NCBI RefSeq assembly: GCF_022376445.1
Contig: NW_025954989.1
Coordinates: 1 to 64,000, forward strand
Source: Fomitopsis serialis
Lineage: Eukaryota; Basidiomycota; Agaricomycetes; Polyporales; Fomitopsidaceae
Length of the DNA: 64,000 bases
Direction: 5' to 3'
The translations under genes and the position numbers were made by a program. The notes below the pieces were generated by a model. That model did not search any database. It was not told the DNA's origin and saw nothing but the letters and a program-made list of their open reading frames with translations. Shown here piece by piece: positions 1 to 12,414 of this stretch (position 1 is its first letter; each line of letters begins with the position of its first letter).

Positions 1-950
1 GGGCCGTAGCGACGTTGTGGTGAGTTTGCTACTGTGTGACTTGGCAATACATGATAACAGTCTGCGCACAGGTCGATTGTCGACGAGGACGGGCCCTTCG
101 TCGTGGATGTCTTCTACAAGGCGTTATTAGCCACAGCAGGGAGCGCTAACACCCAGAGTCCAGATTACCTCTACTCAGCCAACGCTCTTCATACTGCCGT
201 CAAGGAACTGCGATCAAGTGGTTGCTCCTTCGTACGCTGGGTACCTTTTGTACATCTGGGACGATGAAGGATGAGTACGAGATACTCTTGTTTGTGGAAC
301 GTACCACGATTGATTGCGGTAGTCAGCCTCTACGAATAATCTACATGCTATGAGCAGGGTGTTGAATATGAAGCCCGATAGAGCGTCACACACTCGCATG
401 GTCGCTCGCAACGCCGATGCGACCTACTTATATCATAAGTAGCGGAAGACGGACGTAAGCCAAAGGCACGTACCTGCATTTCATGCCAGTGGAAATTTGT
501 GTCGCGTCTCCCGCTCACCATGCAGCCTGTTTGTGGTCCCTCCTGGATTCGCGTGCACTATCATCTGTGCCTCAGTTCATGGATAGGAAGGTCAAGGCGA
601 GACGAGCGGAGTGCGATGCGCGTCGCGCAAGCGCTCCAAGTAGCCGGTCACGCCGGAACGTGACCTGACGCGTCTGTCACACCGCGTCGAGCGTACATTT
701 ATCCCGTTTGACGCGACGTGCTTGCTCGTCCAATCCCGCCTTGCCTTGGCTGCTCACTTTCAACCCGGTGCCAACCACACTACAACTCTAACATGCTGCA
801 TGCGCCTCTACAGCCGTTGTCTAATCCTACACCGATGGACGGCACGTCGCGTCCTACTGCCATCGGCCAGAACCCGGTCTGGCGTGTCGACTTCGGGAAG
901 CTCATCTCTTCCACACGAGCGAGAGGGGAGGAAGCGGGCCTCCAAAGTCA
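1..950. other. No recognisable gene
   Basis: Both strands hold only short open frames without conserved motifs or a convincing exon chain. The part just left of 951 is the likely promoter and 5' leader of the next gene. The region could also contain the truncated end of a gene lying outside the window. Confidence 0.4.
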
Positions 951-1854
951 ATGTTTTCATCAGCGTCCACTTCACTCTCGAGCCAAACGGCCGAGCCCGT
1001 CTACGAGCACGCGACCGCCGGAGAACGAGAGAGCAGCAGCGTCCTCGGAAAGCGCAAAGCCACCGACGATCACGCGCCGGAACACCTCAATCGCTCTCGC
1101 ACCGACCCAACCATCTCCGACAGCGACGCGTGCGAAGACTACCAGTTATGTGACGACCTTTGGGACGCGCTCGCAGCGGCACTCCAAAATTTCTACGGCG
1201 GGTCCAAACAATCTGCGACGCGTCCGCAATACGTGAACTTCCGCGGAACCTATGCCATCGTGGCCGACCCCAAAACCACGCTGTGGAAACGCGTCGAGCT
1301 CGTGTCGAAGGATCTCCGAAGACTCGGAAGTTTGCCGCATAGGTGGGTGCACTCTCTGACACCACTCGGTCCAGTGGCTCACTAGGTTACGGCTCTTGTC
1401 TTATAGCGAGATGACGGAGAGCGCGCGGCAGCACAGAGTGGGCTGCTGGACGGAGACATACCAGTGCGACTGCAGTCGCGAGCGCAAGGCCCGTTTACCT
1501 CCACCCCCTCCAGCACCCTCACTCTCGGCTCCGAGTCCATTCTCAATACCGACGGCCACTCCACCAACACAGGCGTCGCAGATGTTCAAGTTCACGCTCA
1601 ACACTCCCCCAGCCACGCAACCGCCGACACCATCAGCAAAGCCTGTGAAGCGCACGCAAAGCACGCTAGCGAACTGGCTCTCAAAAGCCAGCAAGACTAA
1701 GCCCGTGCCTACCGCCACCGACATGCAGACAGGCGACAAGCCGTCCGAGTGTGGAGGAAGGCTGCATATTACAGTCGGGGAGGTAGAGCATCCACTGGGT
1801 TACTTCAAAGGCCAGAGGATCGTGGTCGTCCTGGAGCACCCTCGGGGGCTATGA
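951..1854 (+). CDS. Uncharacterised protein with a Cys-rich core and PIP-like motif
   Basis: I do not recognise the family. Two exons join cleanly: 951-1342 and 1407-1854, with a 64-nt intron (GTGGGT donor, TTATAG acceptor) that keeps frame across a Ser codon. The N-terminal third is Ser/Thr-rich with a basic GKRKA stretch that could be a nuclear signal. A middle segment carries Trp/Cys-rich GCWTETYQCDCS. A Pro-rich linker follows, then KRTQSTLANWLSK, which resembles a PCNA-interacting box (Q-x-x-L-x-x-W-L) although the second aromatic is missing. The C-terminus has a short conserved-looking stretch, LHITVGEVEHPLGYFKGQRI. Start is the first ATG of the long frame. A nuclear role is inference only. 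Confidence 0.5.
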
Positions 1855-2201
1855 TGGGTGGGTGCCACAGGCGGTCGGTTGGTCCCATGGCCGCCGTGCA
1901 GTCACACGGCGATCGAAGATTTACCTTCCCTGACAGTACTTACCGACTGGACCGCACGCAGGTTGCCGCCATTGCTTCCCAATGTATCTTGACATTTGAC
2001 ACGTTGAAAGCTTGACTGTATTTCATGCCGCCCGTTCTCGCGCTACTGTCGGGCCTTCTGAACAGAGACATATGAAGGGGGAGAGCGAATGCGGACGCAT
2101 GGCAGCTGCAGGTTCTCAGGATGCAATGGAAGCACGAAGACGTCACCCGCAGCATCGATACAACGGGATGAATAGGAATTCTGACCATACAGAATTCGAC
2201 A
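1855..2201. other. Intergenic, convergent 3' ends
   Basis: Lies between the 3' end of the plus-strand unknown gene and the 3' end of the minus-strand epsilon-COP gene. No conserved frame is seen; it presumably holds both polyadenylation regions. Confidence 0.4.
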
Positions 2202-3314
2202 TCATGCAGCCGTCGCAATGGGCGGCACAGGGAATTTCATGCACAGCTCGTCGAACTGCTCCGACTTCCGCGCAAGGTCAAGCACCATGGGATGGCTCGG
2301 GTACTCGGTGATGAGTTGACTAGGCAACGAACGCAAGAACGAGTGAGCGGCAGGATGGCACGACCACTGAATGATGAACTCACGCCCACAGTTGTTCTGT
2401 CTCGGTCGATTTTGACTGACTCAAACCAGCAGCGACGGTCATCGCGCCGAGTGTCTCTGCATCAGGCTTACCGCCGTGCTGCGACACCGCCTCCTCAAGG
2501 TCGGATTTCGCACCCGCAACCTCGCCCCTCAGCAGCCGCGTTATGCCGCGCGCGGTGAGGAGGTGCGGGGACGTGAGCGACGGGTTGCCGAGCTGCTCGT
2601 CGTAGAACGAGTTGCAGTCCTGGTAGCCGTCCTTGCCGGTGACCATGCCGATGAACGCCTCGACGAGCTGCACGAGCATGTCGTCCCCCGCCCACCTCTT
2701 CGCGCGCTCGAACTCCTTCCGCGCGAGGTCGGGCCGGTTGATCGAGAGGTATATTTGCACCGTGAGCGCGACGCTGGGGGGCCGCCTGTGAGATCACGCC
2801 GCACAGCATGGGTCGATGGATGGATGGCTCACGCTTCGAGGTTGTCCGTGTTCGTGCCCACGCCGAGGGTCTCTAGAGCCTCCTCGACCTCGTTCGCGAG
2901 CGCGAAGGCGGTGCCCGCGAGCACGCGCACCGTGCCCTTCTCCTTGGGCGTCGCGTCCACGTCCTCGCCCTCGATCTCGACACACAGGTCCCGCAGCTCC
3001 TCGAGTGAGCCCTCCTTGTCCTCCGGGCTCGTAGCGCCGACGTAGCGTGCCAAGGCGGATACGGCTTTCAGGGAGACCTCCTCCGCGTCTGCGGGGACGA
3101 GGGCCTGCACAGGCTTGGGGTCGTCCAGAGCGATGTAGGCCCGCGCCTTGTACACGAGCGTCGGCGTGTAGTCGGGCGAGTTGGGGTGGGCAGCGTCAGG
3201 TCGACGAGCGACTTGTACGCGCCTGGGACGTGGTCAGTGCTTGCTCGCTAGCTCCACGTCCTACTCACCGAGGAGGAATTGCTGCTTGACATGGAAGAGT
3301 TCTGAGGAATCCAT
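2202..3314 (-). CDS. Coatomer subunit epsilon
   Basis: Epsilon-COP is a TPR-like helical subunit of the COPI coat that stabilises alpha-COP in Golgi-to-ER retrograde transport. Four exons on the minus strand: 3314-3269 (MDSSELFHVKQQFLL), 3222-2833, 2785-2384 and 2319-2202. Introns have GTGAGT/GTGAGC-type donors and CAG/TAG acceptors. Family hallmarks are VYKARAYIALDDPK near the N-terminus, IYLSINRPDLARKEFERAK in the middle and EYPSHPMVLDLARKSEQFDE at the C-terminus. Spliced length is about 318 residues, normal for the family. One defect: in exon 2 near 3181-3190 the run coding LPTPNSPDYTP has four C where five are needed, which breaks the frame. The gene is expected to be essential, so a missed base in a homopolymer is more likely than true inactivation. 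Confidence 0.9.
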
Positions 3315-4999
3315 GAAGAAGTCACGTCAAGATGTACACAAACGATGCGCAAGAGGAGGGGGGCAAGCGCGATAGAGTCAATGTACACCGTACAGGCTAC
3401 TGCACTGACAGGAACGAGGAGGACGTAGAAGGCACCTGATCACGTGCTGCACGTTAGCAGATATCATCGGGTGCTCATTGATTCAGTCGTGCTCATTGCT
3501 CAAGCAAAGCTGCTTCACGAGCTCACTGGACAGTGATCAAGCTCATTCCTGGCGGGGGAGGCGATACCCACTGCTGTAATCTTTCTACATACGCGAAGAC
3601 GCCTTCAGCTGAGTATCCGCCCAGTTCGGGGGAAGGAACTTCGAAGGACGGCAATGCCGATGTGACTCAGACTTCGCAGCATCGCCTGACGCCGACCACT
3701 ACAATTTTTGTTATTGCATCATTCGTCCGAGTACCGGCTCCCAGTCTAGTCAAGTCCAGTGTCCTCTGATCGTGCACAGCTCGAGGTGTTCAGCGCGCGC
3801 TCGCGCTCGGCCACATAGCTCGGTATTATTTCCTTCTACGGCTAGGCGCGTGCTAAGCAGCGAAACGTCCGCCTTCTGCCGCGGACACGAAGGTGGCACG
3901 GTGACCTCCTCGTTCTAACACCGACGCACACGCACGGCACGCAACTGCTCGCGAGGCACCTTCGATGCTTGATATCGACCGCTATCATAACCTTGCCATT
4001 GAGATAAGCAGCCTCCTCGGTACACTCGACGGGCTGGAGGTCAGGCGCGCCGGAGATGGGACCAAAGCGGGTGGGGAGTGCGATCGACTGGGCTGGTCTG
4101 CGGCCGAATTCGAATTCAGTGAGCTTCCCTTGCTCGATGGGGGGCGAAGCGGCATCATCTGGAGGGGCTTCCAAGTACGCTGCCCGAGGGCCGAGCGCAC
4201 CCCGGCTGAGCGCACTCGTTTCGGCGTCGATAACCACATCCCTAACGTTGTCCAGTGTCCACGGTGGCGGCTTCGCAACTCGAGAAGCGTGGGGTTCGAT
4301 AGATTTGGTGTGGATGGTCAATGTTTCGTCACTGCAGCGCTGGCTGCGGCTGTGATGTGCCATGAGCTTTGAGGGACGTTTTGTTGGCAATCAGCCGGTA
4401 GGGTGTGGCTGTGCCCATTCGACCAACTGCTCGCCGAGACATGCCAAAGAGCCGCGACTCAACGTTCAACGTCAAGCACCACGCTTTCCAACGGACACAG
4501 TTACGAGGTATGCCAGGTAATTGTCCTAGAACAGACGTAGTTATCGCTGGGAAGCTGACTACCGTTGACGGGCGGATTGTTGTTCTCAAGGAGATTCCCC
4601 ACGTCCCTAGGCTGCCTTGCCTGGTGTGCTGGCTTGGTGCTGGCGGCCGGTTACTGATCCAGAGGCGCACACGTCGAGACCTCTGGCAGCGAGGCGAGCG
4701 TCGCGGCCCAAGCATCGTTTCTGGCGGATGCACTCCCAACTTTTCAGGGCGTCAGGCCGCGGAGCGCTGATGCTGATCGCAGAGAGAGACGCACCGCATC
4801 CTTGTTCCAGGGATTCCGGTGCAGGCAGGTGCCATGACACAACCGCGACCGCTTCCCCGCTCCCATCCTCCGAGATGCCAGATCTAACAAAGGCCCCAGA
4901 TGAGCGCGGCACAGATCCCTCCGTATAAGACCGGGCCCTCGTCAGGCCTCCTCGCCATTTACCTCCGCTCCTGCGAGACGCGACATACACTTGCACACC
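3315..4999. other. Long intergenic region upstream of epsilon-COP and Ppo
   Basis: Divergent promoter interval between epsilon-COP (minus) and the Ppo gene (plus). A 182-codon minus-strand frame at 3842-4390 has no motif I recognise and overlaps other open frames, so I do not call it. A TATAAG box at 4924-4929, about 75 nt before the Ppo ATG, is a plausible core promoter. Confidence 0.35.
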
Positions 5000-7900
5000 A
5001 TGAGCACGAGAAGCAGACTGTCTACCGTTGTGTCCTCGGTGGTGGTACCCTTGCTCTTGTGCAGTCCAAGTCGTACTCATTGACATCCACAGGAGGAGGG
5101 CGTGTCTGATTCCGTACGACACGCGAACGCTGATGCTGAGAAGCTCCTTCGCAGCTTCCGTGCGGAGGTAACTACCTGTTCACCCCGTGTTGTTCGTTGT
5201 GCTCACCCGCACCGTGACCTATAGATCCAGAACGCCCCCGGTGACATCAAGTGGGACATCGGGAGCGTGGTATGTAGCGCGTCCTTCTGTCTAGCAGAAT
5301 CGATCTAATACAACATCACAGGAGGCACTCGTCGACGTCTTGAAGCACCCCAATGGTATTGACGACAGGAAGTTCATGGTACGCATGTCAGGCATCCTTG
5401 TGTCTACTGACTGCTGCTCATACTACCTTGTGCCGTCAGCTCGAGCACCTCCTCATCTTCCTGTCCCAGCATTCTGGGACCCCGCTCGGTGCCAAGTTGT
5501 CTGATTCAGTCGTTGAGCTGCGTCAGTATACCTCGTGTTTCTTCTAAGCCGCCTGTTCTGACGTCGCCTCTCAGTATATGACGACCTCCCGCATCCACCC
5601 GAAACCTACATCGGTTCTGAGTATTCCTATCGTTCTGCGGACGGCTCGGGGTAACAACCTGCAGGACCCTAGCCTTGGTCAGGCGGGCAAGCCGTACGCA
5701 CGAAGCGCGCAGCCGGCCCACCCACTTCCCCGGAACGAGCTTCCCGATGCGGGGCTAATTTTCGACACCCTTCTTCGGCGAGAAGCCGTGAGTTCCCAGT
5801 ATCCTGTCTCCCCAGCTCGCAATCTGACCATAGCCGTGCTAGTTTGTCAAGCACCCTGCCGGCCTGTCCAGCTTGATGTTCTCCTTCGCCGCCTTGGTCA
5901 TCCACAGGTGGGCTTGCTGTATTTGGCCTGGCTGGTGCCGGCAGAGCTGACTGCACTCTGCAGTATCTTCCGCACGTCCCATGAGCACCCCAACATCAAC
6001 GAGACGTCCTCGTATGTCGACCTCGCGCCGCTGTATGGAAACGACCAGAAAATGCAGGACAAGATCCGGGTACGCGACGGCCGCGGTCTTCTCCACCCCG
6101 ACACGTTTGCCGAGGATCGACTTCTGCTGCTCCCACCGGCGGTATCAGTGCTGCTCGTTCTCTTCAACCGGAACCATAACGTGAGCGCCACTCCGTGCCG
6201 AATGCCGCCCAGTCTAATTGCTGACCTGCGCGGGTAGTACATTGCCAGGATGCTGCTGCAGCTCAACGAGCGCAAACAGTGGACTGACCCGGACCTGATT
6301 CCCAAGGACGATCCCCAGCGCACGATGAAGCTGCTCAAGCAGGAGGAGGATCTCTTCCAGACGGCGCGCCTTATCAACTGCGGCTGGTTCGCCACGGTTG
6401 TGTTCTCCGACTACTTCTGCTCGATTCTCGGTCTTGTGCGAGACGGGAGCAGCTGGAGCTTGAACCCGTTCGAGGTAGGTTTGTGCCCAGGCCCAGATGC
6501 GCATGTGCTAAGTCCCCGCAGGACATCCGGAACTCAGACCACAGTCTGTTCGAGCGTGGACGAGGGAACGTCTGCAGTGTGGAGGTGCGTTCCATTCCGG
6601 TAGTAGTCCAGTTTAGTGCCGACATCTAACACGCGGCACAGTTCAACTGCCTCTACCGGTGGCATGCAACGACGTCGCAGCCCGATGAACAGTGGACCGA
6701 CCAGCTGTCAAAGCAGATCTTCCCTGGCCATCCTTCGACTCAGTACGATTGATGATTTCCGGAAGAAGGCGAGGGAGCTGGCAAAAGAGGAGACTCACCC
6801 ACTCAATGGACGTTCGGCCAGTGAGTCGCGTCCCGCGCTTCCTGCATCATCGATTGACAGGTGTTCTGTGCCAGGCTGCAGCGCAGGCGAGGGACGTTCA
6901 GGACGCGGATTTGGCTGGATTCTGCAGCAGCAGTACGTCCTCGTGTCCGCGCGCGAACTTCGAATCCCACTGACGCACGGACAGCACTGCGAACCCGCGG
7001 GCGCGTTCAAGGCGCGGGGCACCCCGCACGTCATGCGGCTGCACGAGATCATGGGCATCGAGTCCGGGCGGCAGTGGGGCTGCTGCTCGCTCAACGACTT
7101 CCGGCAGTTCTTGGGCTTGAAGCGTGCGTGCCCTTTTCATTGACTGTGGGAGTGTGGTTGACGAACCGGTCCGCAGGGTACTCGAGCTTCCTCGAATGGA
7201 ACCCAGACAAGGAGGTGGCCGCCGCAGCTGAGAAGCTCTATGGCGACATCGAACGCCTCGAGCTCTATGTCGGCCTCCAGGCCGAGGCTGCGAAGCCGGT
7301 CATGGAGGGCGCTGGCCTCTGCCCCGGTGAGTCTCACGCGACGTGCCCCGTGGCTCATGCTGACTACCGTCGCGCAGGGTACACGATCAGCCGCGCCATC
7401 CTCAGCGATGCCATCGCGCTCACTCGCGGCGACCGCTACTTCACCGCGGACTACACGCCGTTCAACCTCACCTGCTGGGGCTTCGCCGACTGCCAGCGCG
7501 ACACGACCGCGCCGGGCTGCGGCAGCGCCCTCGGCCGCCTCTTCCTCCGCCACCTCCCGCAGCAGTTCTCCCCGAACAGCACGTTCACCTGGTTCCCGCT
7601 CATGACGCCCGAGGCGATGGAGAAGGTCCTGACGAAGCTGGGCGAGGCCGACCAGTACGATCTCAGCAAGCCGACCGTCATCCTGCGCACGCCGGAGGTT
7701 TCCACCTACCGGGACGTCGCCCAGGCCCTGCACAGCGACCGCTTCAGCGTCAGGTATGCCGACCGCGCGGCGAAGGTCATCAGCGGCCAAGGGTGAGTCT
7801 AGCGGCCATTTACGAATACACCTCGGGGCGCTGAATGGGTATTTATAGCTTCTTCATCGCGTCGGACAGCCCGAGCCGGGCTGCGAGGGAACAGCGCGCC

Positions 7901-9353
7901 ATTGCGGGCGTGCTCAGTGGCCACGAAGACCAGATCCTGGCGTTCTTCCACGCTAAGACGAAAGCGCTTATGGCGCGCGAGTCGTACTCTATGGTGGGCG
8001 TGAAGACGCGCAGCCTCGACATCGTCCGCGATGTGCTCAAGTACATCCCACTTCAGTGGGCTAGCTCCTTCGTAAGTGCGCTTTGACGGCGGCCCGCCGT
8101 GTCTGGACTGACAAATCCCCGATAGGCCGGTATTAAGCTTAAGGAGCGCCCCGATGCGGAGGGCGACTATACCCCGCAGGAGCTCTTCGACATCCTGGCC
8201 GATGTGTACTCGTGGGTCGCAACTCTGTTTAATTGCTACGTCATTGATCCTGAATATCGCCGACAGCTTCCTCTTCCTGATGTTCCTCCTGCGAAGCTGT
8301 TGCGCCTCCAGCAGAAAGTCAAGGCCGACATCGACAAGCTGCTCCACAAGATCAAGCTGTACCTGCGTGGCGGGCAGAGGGTACGTCGACGCGCAGTGCC
8401 ATCTGTTGAGCACCAACCTGACGGATCCATGACAGTCGAGTATCATCGCGGTGTTCGACACGATCACGAGCATGTTCGTCGGCAGGGCGAAGGGCCACAA
8501 GGAGGAGATCCTCGAGAAGCTCTGGGGCCTTGGATACTCTCCGGACGAGCTCGCGCACTCCGTGTTGGCGGTGCTGGTCGCGTGCTCCGTCGAGCTCTCG
8601 CAGGCCGTCGTCAACGTCGTCAACTTCTACATTGACGAGAACAAGCCGCGGGACGTGCAGGATCTTGTGAACAAGCCTACCCCGGCAAGAAGGACGCTCA
8701 GCTCCTCTGTGGCTACGTCTGGAGGCGCTCCGTACGTACCCTGCCTTGTACGGTATGCGGGAGTGAATGATCGTTGCGTCGTTCGCAGGACTCGACCCCC
8801 CTTCCGTGGTGCTTACCACAGGCCTTGCAGGCTACCGCGCTTGGCCAGCAAACGCTGACGCCGAAGAGTCCGTCTTCCTCGACATCGCAAGCGCGAACCT
8901 GATGTAGTGGCTGAAGCGTGCGTAAGAGATGGCGCGTCTACAGACTTCCTCAGGCGCAAGCCTTCCCCGACCCCAGTCGTCAACCCCAACCGTCCTTCCG
9001 ACCGCTACCTCGCTTCGGACGGCCCAGCTCGGTGCCTGGGCGCTGACTTCTCAACAAGGTCTGCATGATTCTGGTCACCGGTCGACGCTATGACGCTGAC
9101 CGCTTTCCCTGCAGATCATCGCCTCCGTCGTGCGCGCCGTCTTCGAGTACAAGACGATCCGCCGTGCGCCAGGACAGTCGGGTGTCCTCCAGCGGTTCAA
9201 GGCGGACGTGTACAAGACGAGCACATACGTGTACCTGTCGCCCGGGCAGGAGCTCGTCCCGTGGGCGACTAACATGGTCGTACAGGTAAGCTTCGTCTCC
9301 TCGAACCCGTGCGTCTCTCGATCTGACGGTGTCGCGACTTGCAGTGGGACTGA
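5000..9353 (+). pseudogene. Psi-producing oxygenase (fatty-acid dioxygenase-P450 fusion), frame-broken
   Basis: Ppo enzymes use an N-terminal haem peroxidase-like dioxygenase domain to make hydroperoxides of linoleate or oleate and, in some members, a C-terminal P450 domain to isomerise them to oxylipin diols that control sporulation. The first exons run MSTRSRLSTVVSS, EEGVSDSVRHANADAEKLL, IQNAPGDIKWDIGSV, all in phase 0. Hallmarks: NINETSSYVDLAPLYG (about 5994-6045), FNRNHN, the YRWH motif near 6650 that carries the radical Tyr and proximal haem His, LSDAIALTRGDRYF and TPFNLTCWGFADCQ. The P450 part shows DGPARCLG with the haem Cys near 9030. The gene ends WATNMVVQ, then WD-stop after a last intron. 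Reading frame is lost at about 5652 (in-frame TAA), 6735-6750, 6800, 8680, 8735 and 8980, nearly all explained by missing bases. It is either a decaying gene or an intact gene in poor consensus. Confidence 0.8.
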
Positions 9354-9660
9354 ATGCTAGACTGATGTCGGATGATGATGACTGTATGATCTTGGACGAC
9401 CTGTAGCCCTGGTTTCTTGTGACGGTGCTCAGAATGTTGGAACATTACGACGGTGTATAGCTCACGATCTACCTTAATGATACTGTATTGTTCTCTTGTC
9501 AATAGATCATCTGTTCGTGCAATGATATCTTCTGCTAGCTGAAACTGCACTTGTCGTAGTCATCTGAGCATCTTGCTTCCCGGCGTTGACGCGGTTCAGT
9601 GACATCAGTCGACATCAGGCCTCAACTGCGACAAAACTGCACAGCGTTGCATAGTCATGA

Positions 9661-10330
9661 TCACTTGCCAGCATCTATATCCTCCTCCGCTACCTCGTAG
9701 CCTACCCAGACGACCTCCGAACAACTAACACAGCCAACAAGGTGCTGACCCTCCTCCAGCTCCCTCTCCGTGACGACGTATCTCCCGCCGCAGCGGCAAG
9801 CGTACGTCCACGTCGGCTGCCCCGCGCTATCCTCGTCGTCGTTGAAGTCCTCCAGCGAGACGACCTGCGCCGGGCGCGGACCCTTCTTGGTACCCGCCTC
9901 AGCGCGAGAAGCGTCGTAGACCGCTCTGTCCGCGGGAGAGGCGAGGACCTGGTGCGCCCGTTGCAACAGAGCGACCGTGACGTCGACGTTGACGCTACTG
10001 CGGTGATCTCCGTTCTGGTGGGTGTGATGCTTGTCCGGGTGGTACAGAAGCAAGGCTTTGTGGTACGCTTGCTTTATCTCGGCGGCGGAAGCTGTCGGGG
10101 AGACGGAGAGGATCGCGTAGTAGTCCGGGAGCGCATCGCAGCCAGCTTGGTGGGGCGAGAACGCGGACAGGATCTAGAGAAGGGGTTGTCAGGATATTGT
10201 GCCGACAAGCAGGAGGAATACGAACGTGGGGCGATGTGAGTGAGGGCGGTAAGTAGGATCGCTCCGAGTCTGCAGATGCGGAGTATTATGTAGACGTGGG
10301 AAATACCTTCCTTTCTGGACTGCCCTTCAT
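9661..10330 (-). CDS. Diphthamide biosynthesis J-protein DPH4-like
   Basis: DPH4 (DNAJC24) supports the first step of diphthamide formation on elongation factor 2 as an electron-carrying J-protein with a CSL zinc finger. Two exons: 10330-10307 (MKGSPERK) and 10173-9661, joined in phase 0 across a 133-nt intron. The J domain reads LPDYYAILSVSPTASAAEIK followed by HKALLLYHPDKH, with the HPD tripeptide intact. The C-terminal half has CRCGG ... LVGCVSCSEVVWV, the paired CxC/CxxC zinc ligands of the CSL finger. Spliced length is about 178 residues, typical for the family. The start exon is short and is inferred from phase and splice sites. It lies tail-to-tail with the Ppo gene. Confidence 0.85.
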
Positions 10331-10468
10331 ATAATCACGTCGCGGTCAACACCCTTGCATATAATCACCAGGTACTACACAATGCTCTCGAGAGTACAAG
10401 TCAAAGCAAGAGGCGTCAAGACAGCCATTGACCAAACACTCAGATCTGAAAGAAGGATAGAGAGCCGG

Positions 10469-12414
10469 TCATTGGAAGAATAGGGTGAAGATGCTCATCT
10501 CCGGCGCGTCAACGACGAGGCTCCCATTCGCGCTCAAAGTCGGCACCTGCACCTCCGCGTAGTCCTCCGTCACACTCGTGCGGTACATCGCGACGGGCTG
10601 TGTGAGCTCGAACGTGCCGCCGCCCGACAGAGTAATGCTTGAGGTGTTCCACTGAGCGTTCAGCGCGACGATGGAGTACGGCCCTGGTCACACGTGCTGT
10701 ACTGCGCGCAGAAGAGTCGTAGTCGAACGCGAGGACACGCCATGCGTCGTCGGAGGTGTCAGAGTCGGCGTGACGGCGCGACGGATAGAGCCGACGGGAG
10801 CCCCCTTCGTGAAGTGCTTCAGCACGGAGAAGCGCTTGGTGACCTTGATGTCGTAGTTCTGCGAGCTGCTGTAGTCGGGATCGTAGTAGAGAAGACCTAG
10901 AGAAAAGGTATTTAGTCATCAATGGAAACTGGTATCTGCGCGATCTTACCGTCGTCCCACCACTAGATTGAATGCCGTCCCAGCACGTAGCGTTGCTGCT
11001 GAGCGTGCAACCTATCTCGTTAGAGAGCGCAGTCCACCAGTCCCTTAGAATAGACATGAGCTTTGGATGGATGCGATCGAAATAGGCTCACTTACCAATG
11101 CGAGTCCTCGCATAAGTGAATGATGCCAACAATATGCGCCATACGGAGGCCGCTGAGCATCGTAGGATCATACTGCGAGCTATAAGTGAGGGTGGCGAGA
11201 GGATTGTCGGAATCGTTGGAGTTCGCCGCATTGTAGCCTGATCCCATATGACGTCAATTGACCGAATATCCTGATATCGTCGTACTCACAGCATATCTCC
11301 GTGAACCAGGTTGGCACGCCGCCGCTCAAGTTGCGCCCGTACTCAAAGACCTCTTGTTGGGTCGCCGCACTTGCAAAATCGTACAGGTGGTGGCAGTTCC
11401 CACCTAAGACTCGCCGACGGTCGCATTGAGCCAAACCGGCTCGTCGTTCGAGTAGTTGGCTGTACAGCCCATTAAGAAGGTCCTCACGTCGTTTATGAAC
11501 GAGTCGACTGACTTGTGTCGGAAGACTCATCAGAAATGACCTGCGTAGAGAGGCCGGCCGCCTTCAGCGATGCAGCGAGGGTAGTAACCACCTCCGCGCG
11601 CTGTTGCGGGACAACCTGCATACCCTCTTGATTGCAGCTGCCGAAAGTATCGTCGGGCTCGCTATCGGGCGCTGAGAATCAGTGAACGACTTGATGATAA
11701 GCAGCGAGTGAGTACGTGCTTCATTGGTGAGACGTGCGTGAACTCGACACCCTCGCTTTTCCAGTGACTAACCACGTCGGTGAGATACTGCACGTATGCG
11801 GGGATGCGATCTGTGACGAGGTCGCCCCCACAGCTTTGATTATTGCTGGTCATCGTGATGGGCTACGTGCTAAGCGTCAGTCGCGGAAGACACTTCGGGA
11901 ATAAAGTACACTCACAGCACTGTTCACGAAGAGCGTCAGCACGGGCACACCTTGCAGAGCAGCTTCCTTGAGGTAGTAAGTACCTGCTGCATCTGCGGAC
12001 CAGTTGTAGACGCCATCGCTGTATAGCATATATCAGTAAGTTCCAATGGCATACGGTGGGATGCCGGGTTAACTACCTAACGTATGGAGTCTCCGGTGCC
12101 CTATCCCATGTAGTGACACCGACACCACCGCCTCCAAGGTTGTATCGATAGTCGGTGAGGCCGAGCCCTACACAGCACGACATTCAAGATCATCACGGTC
12201 CCATAGACGGAGTTAGACATACCACTAGTCTGGTTCAAGAGCAGGTTGGAGACGTTTTGGCGAACATCATCCGGATAGAGCGCGAGGTCAAGCGTCCACC
12301 ACGCTCCCGACGCGCCACGCCATGGATAGTCTGCCGTGTCGTGGACGTGATCTGAACCCCACGAACACCTAGGAGTAGTAGCGGTACAAGGGTGAGTACT
12401 AGTCGGACGGCCAT
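10469..12414 (-). CDS. GH30 endo-1,6-beta-galactanase-like glycosidase, copy 1
   Basis: A secreted GH30 enzyme, probably acting on beta-1,6-galactan side chains of plant arabinogalactan. The N-terminus MAVRLVLTLVPLLLLGV is a signal peptide. Family motifs are GVGASGAWW, YNLGGGGVGV and SPMNEPDD, whose Glu is the acid/base. TWFTEIC probably carries the nucleophile Glu. The NE pair is split by an intron with a GC donor (GCACGT, plus strand near 11718) and a TAG acceptor. At least eight exons are traceable with about 50-nt introns. Compared with copy 2, this copy lacks single bases in GESLGGNC (TTT to TT, near 11405), in AVTPDSDT (CCC to CC) and at two sites in the following DSSCAQYSTCDQV stretch. 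As written the frame does not run to the stop at 10469. It is either a recent pseudogene or a consensus problem. It lies divergently from the F-box gene. Confidence 0.75.

Noticed and set aside
3842..4390. 182-codon minus-strand frame
   Set aside because: No motif, no intron structure, and overlapping equally long frames on other strands.
6955..6972. tRNA B-box-like TTCGAATCC
   Set aside because: Lies in a Ppo intron; no A-box or cloverleaf can be drawn around it.
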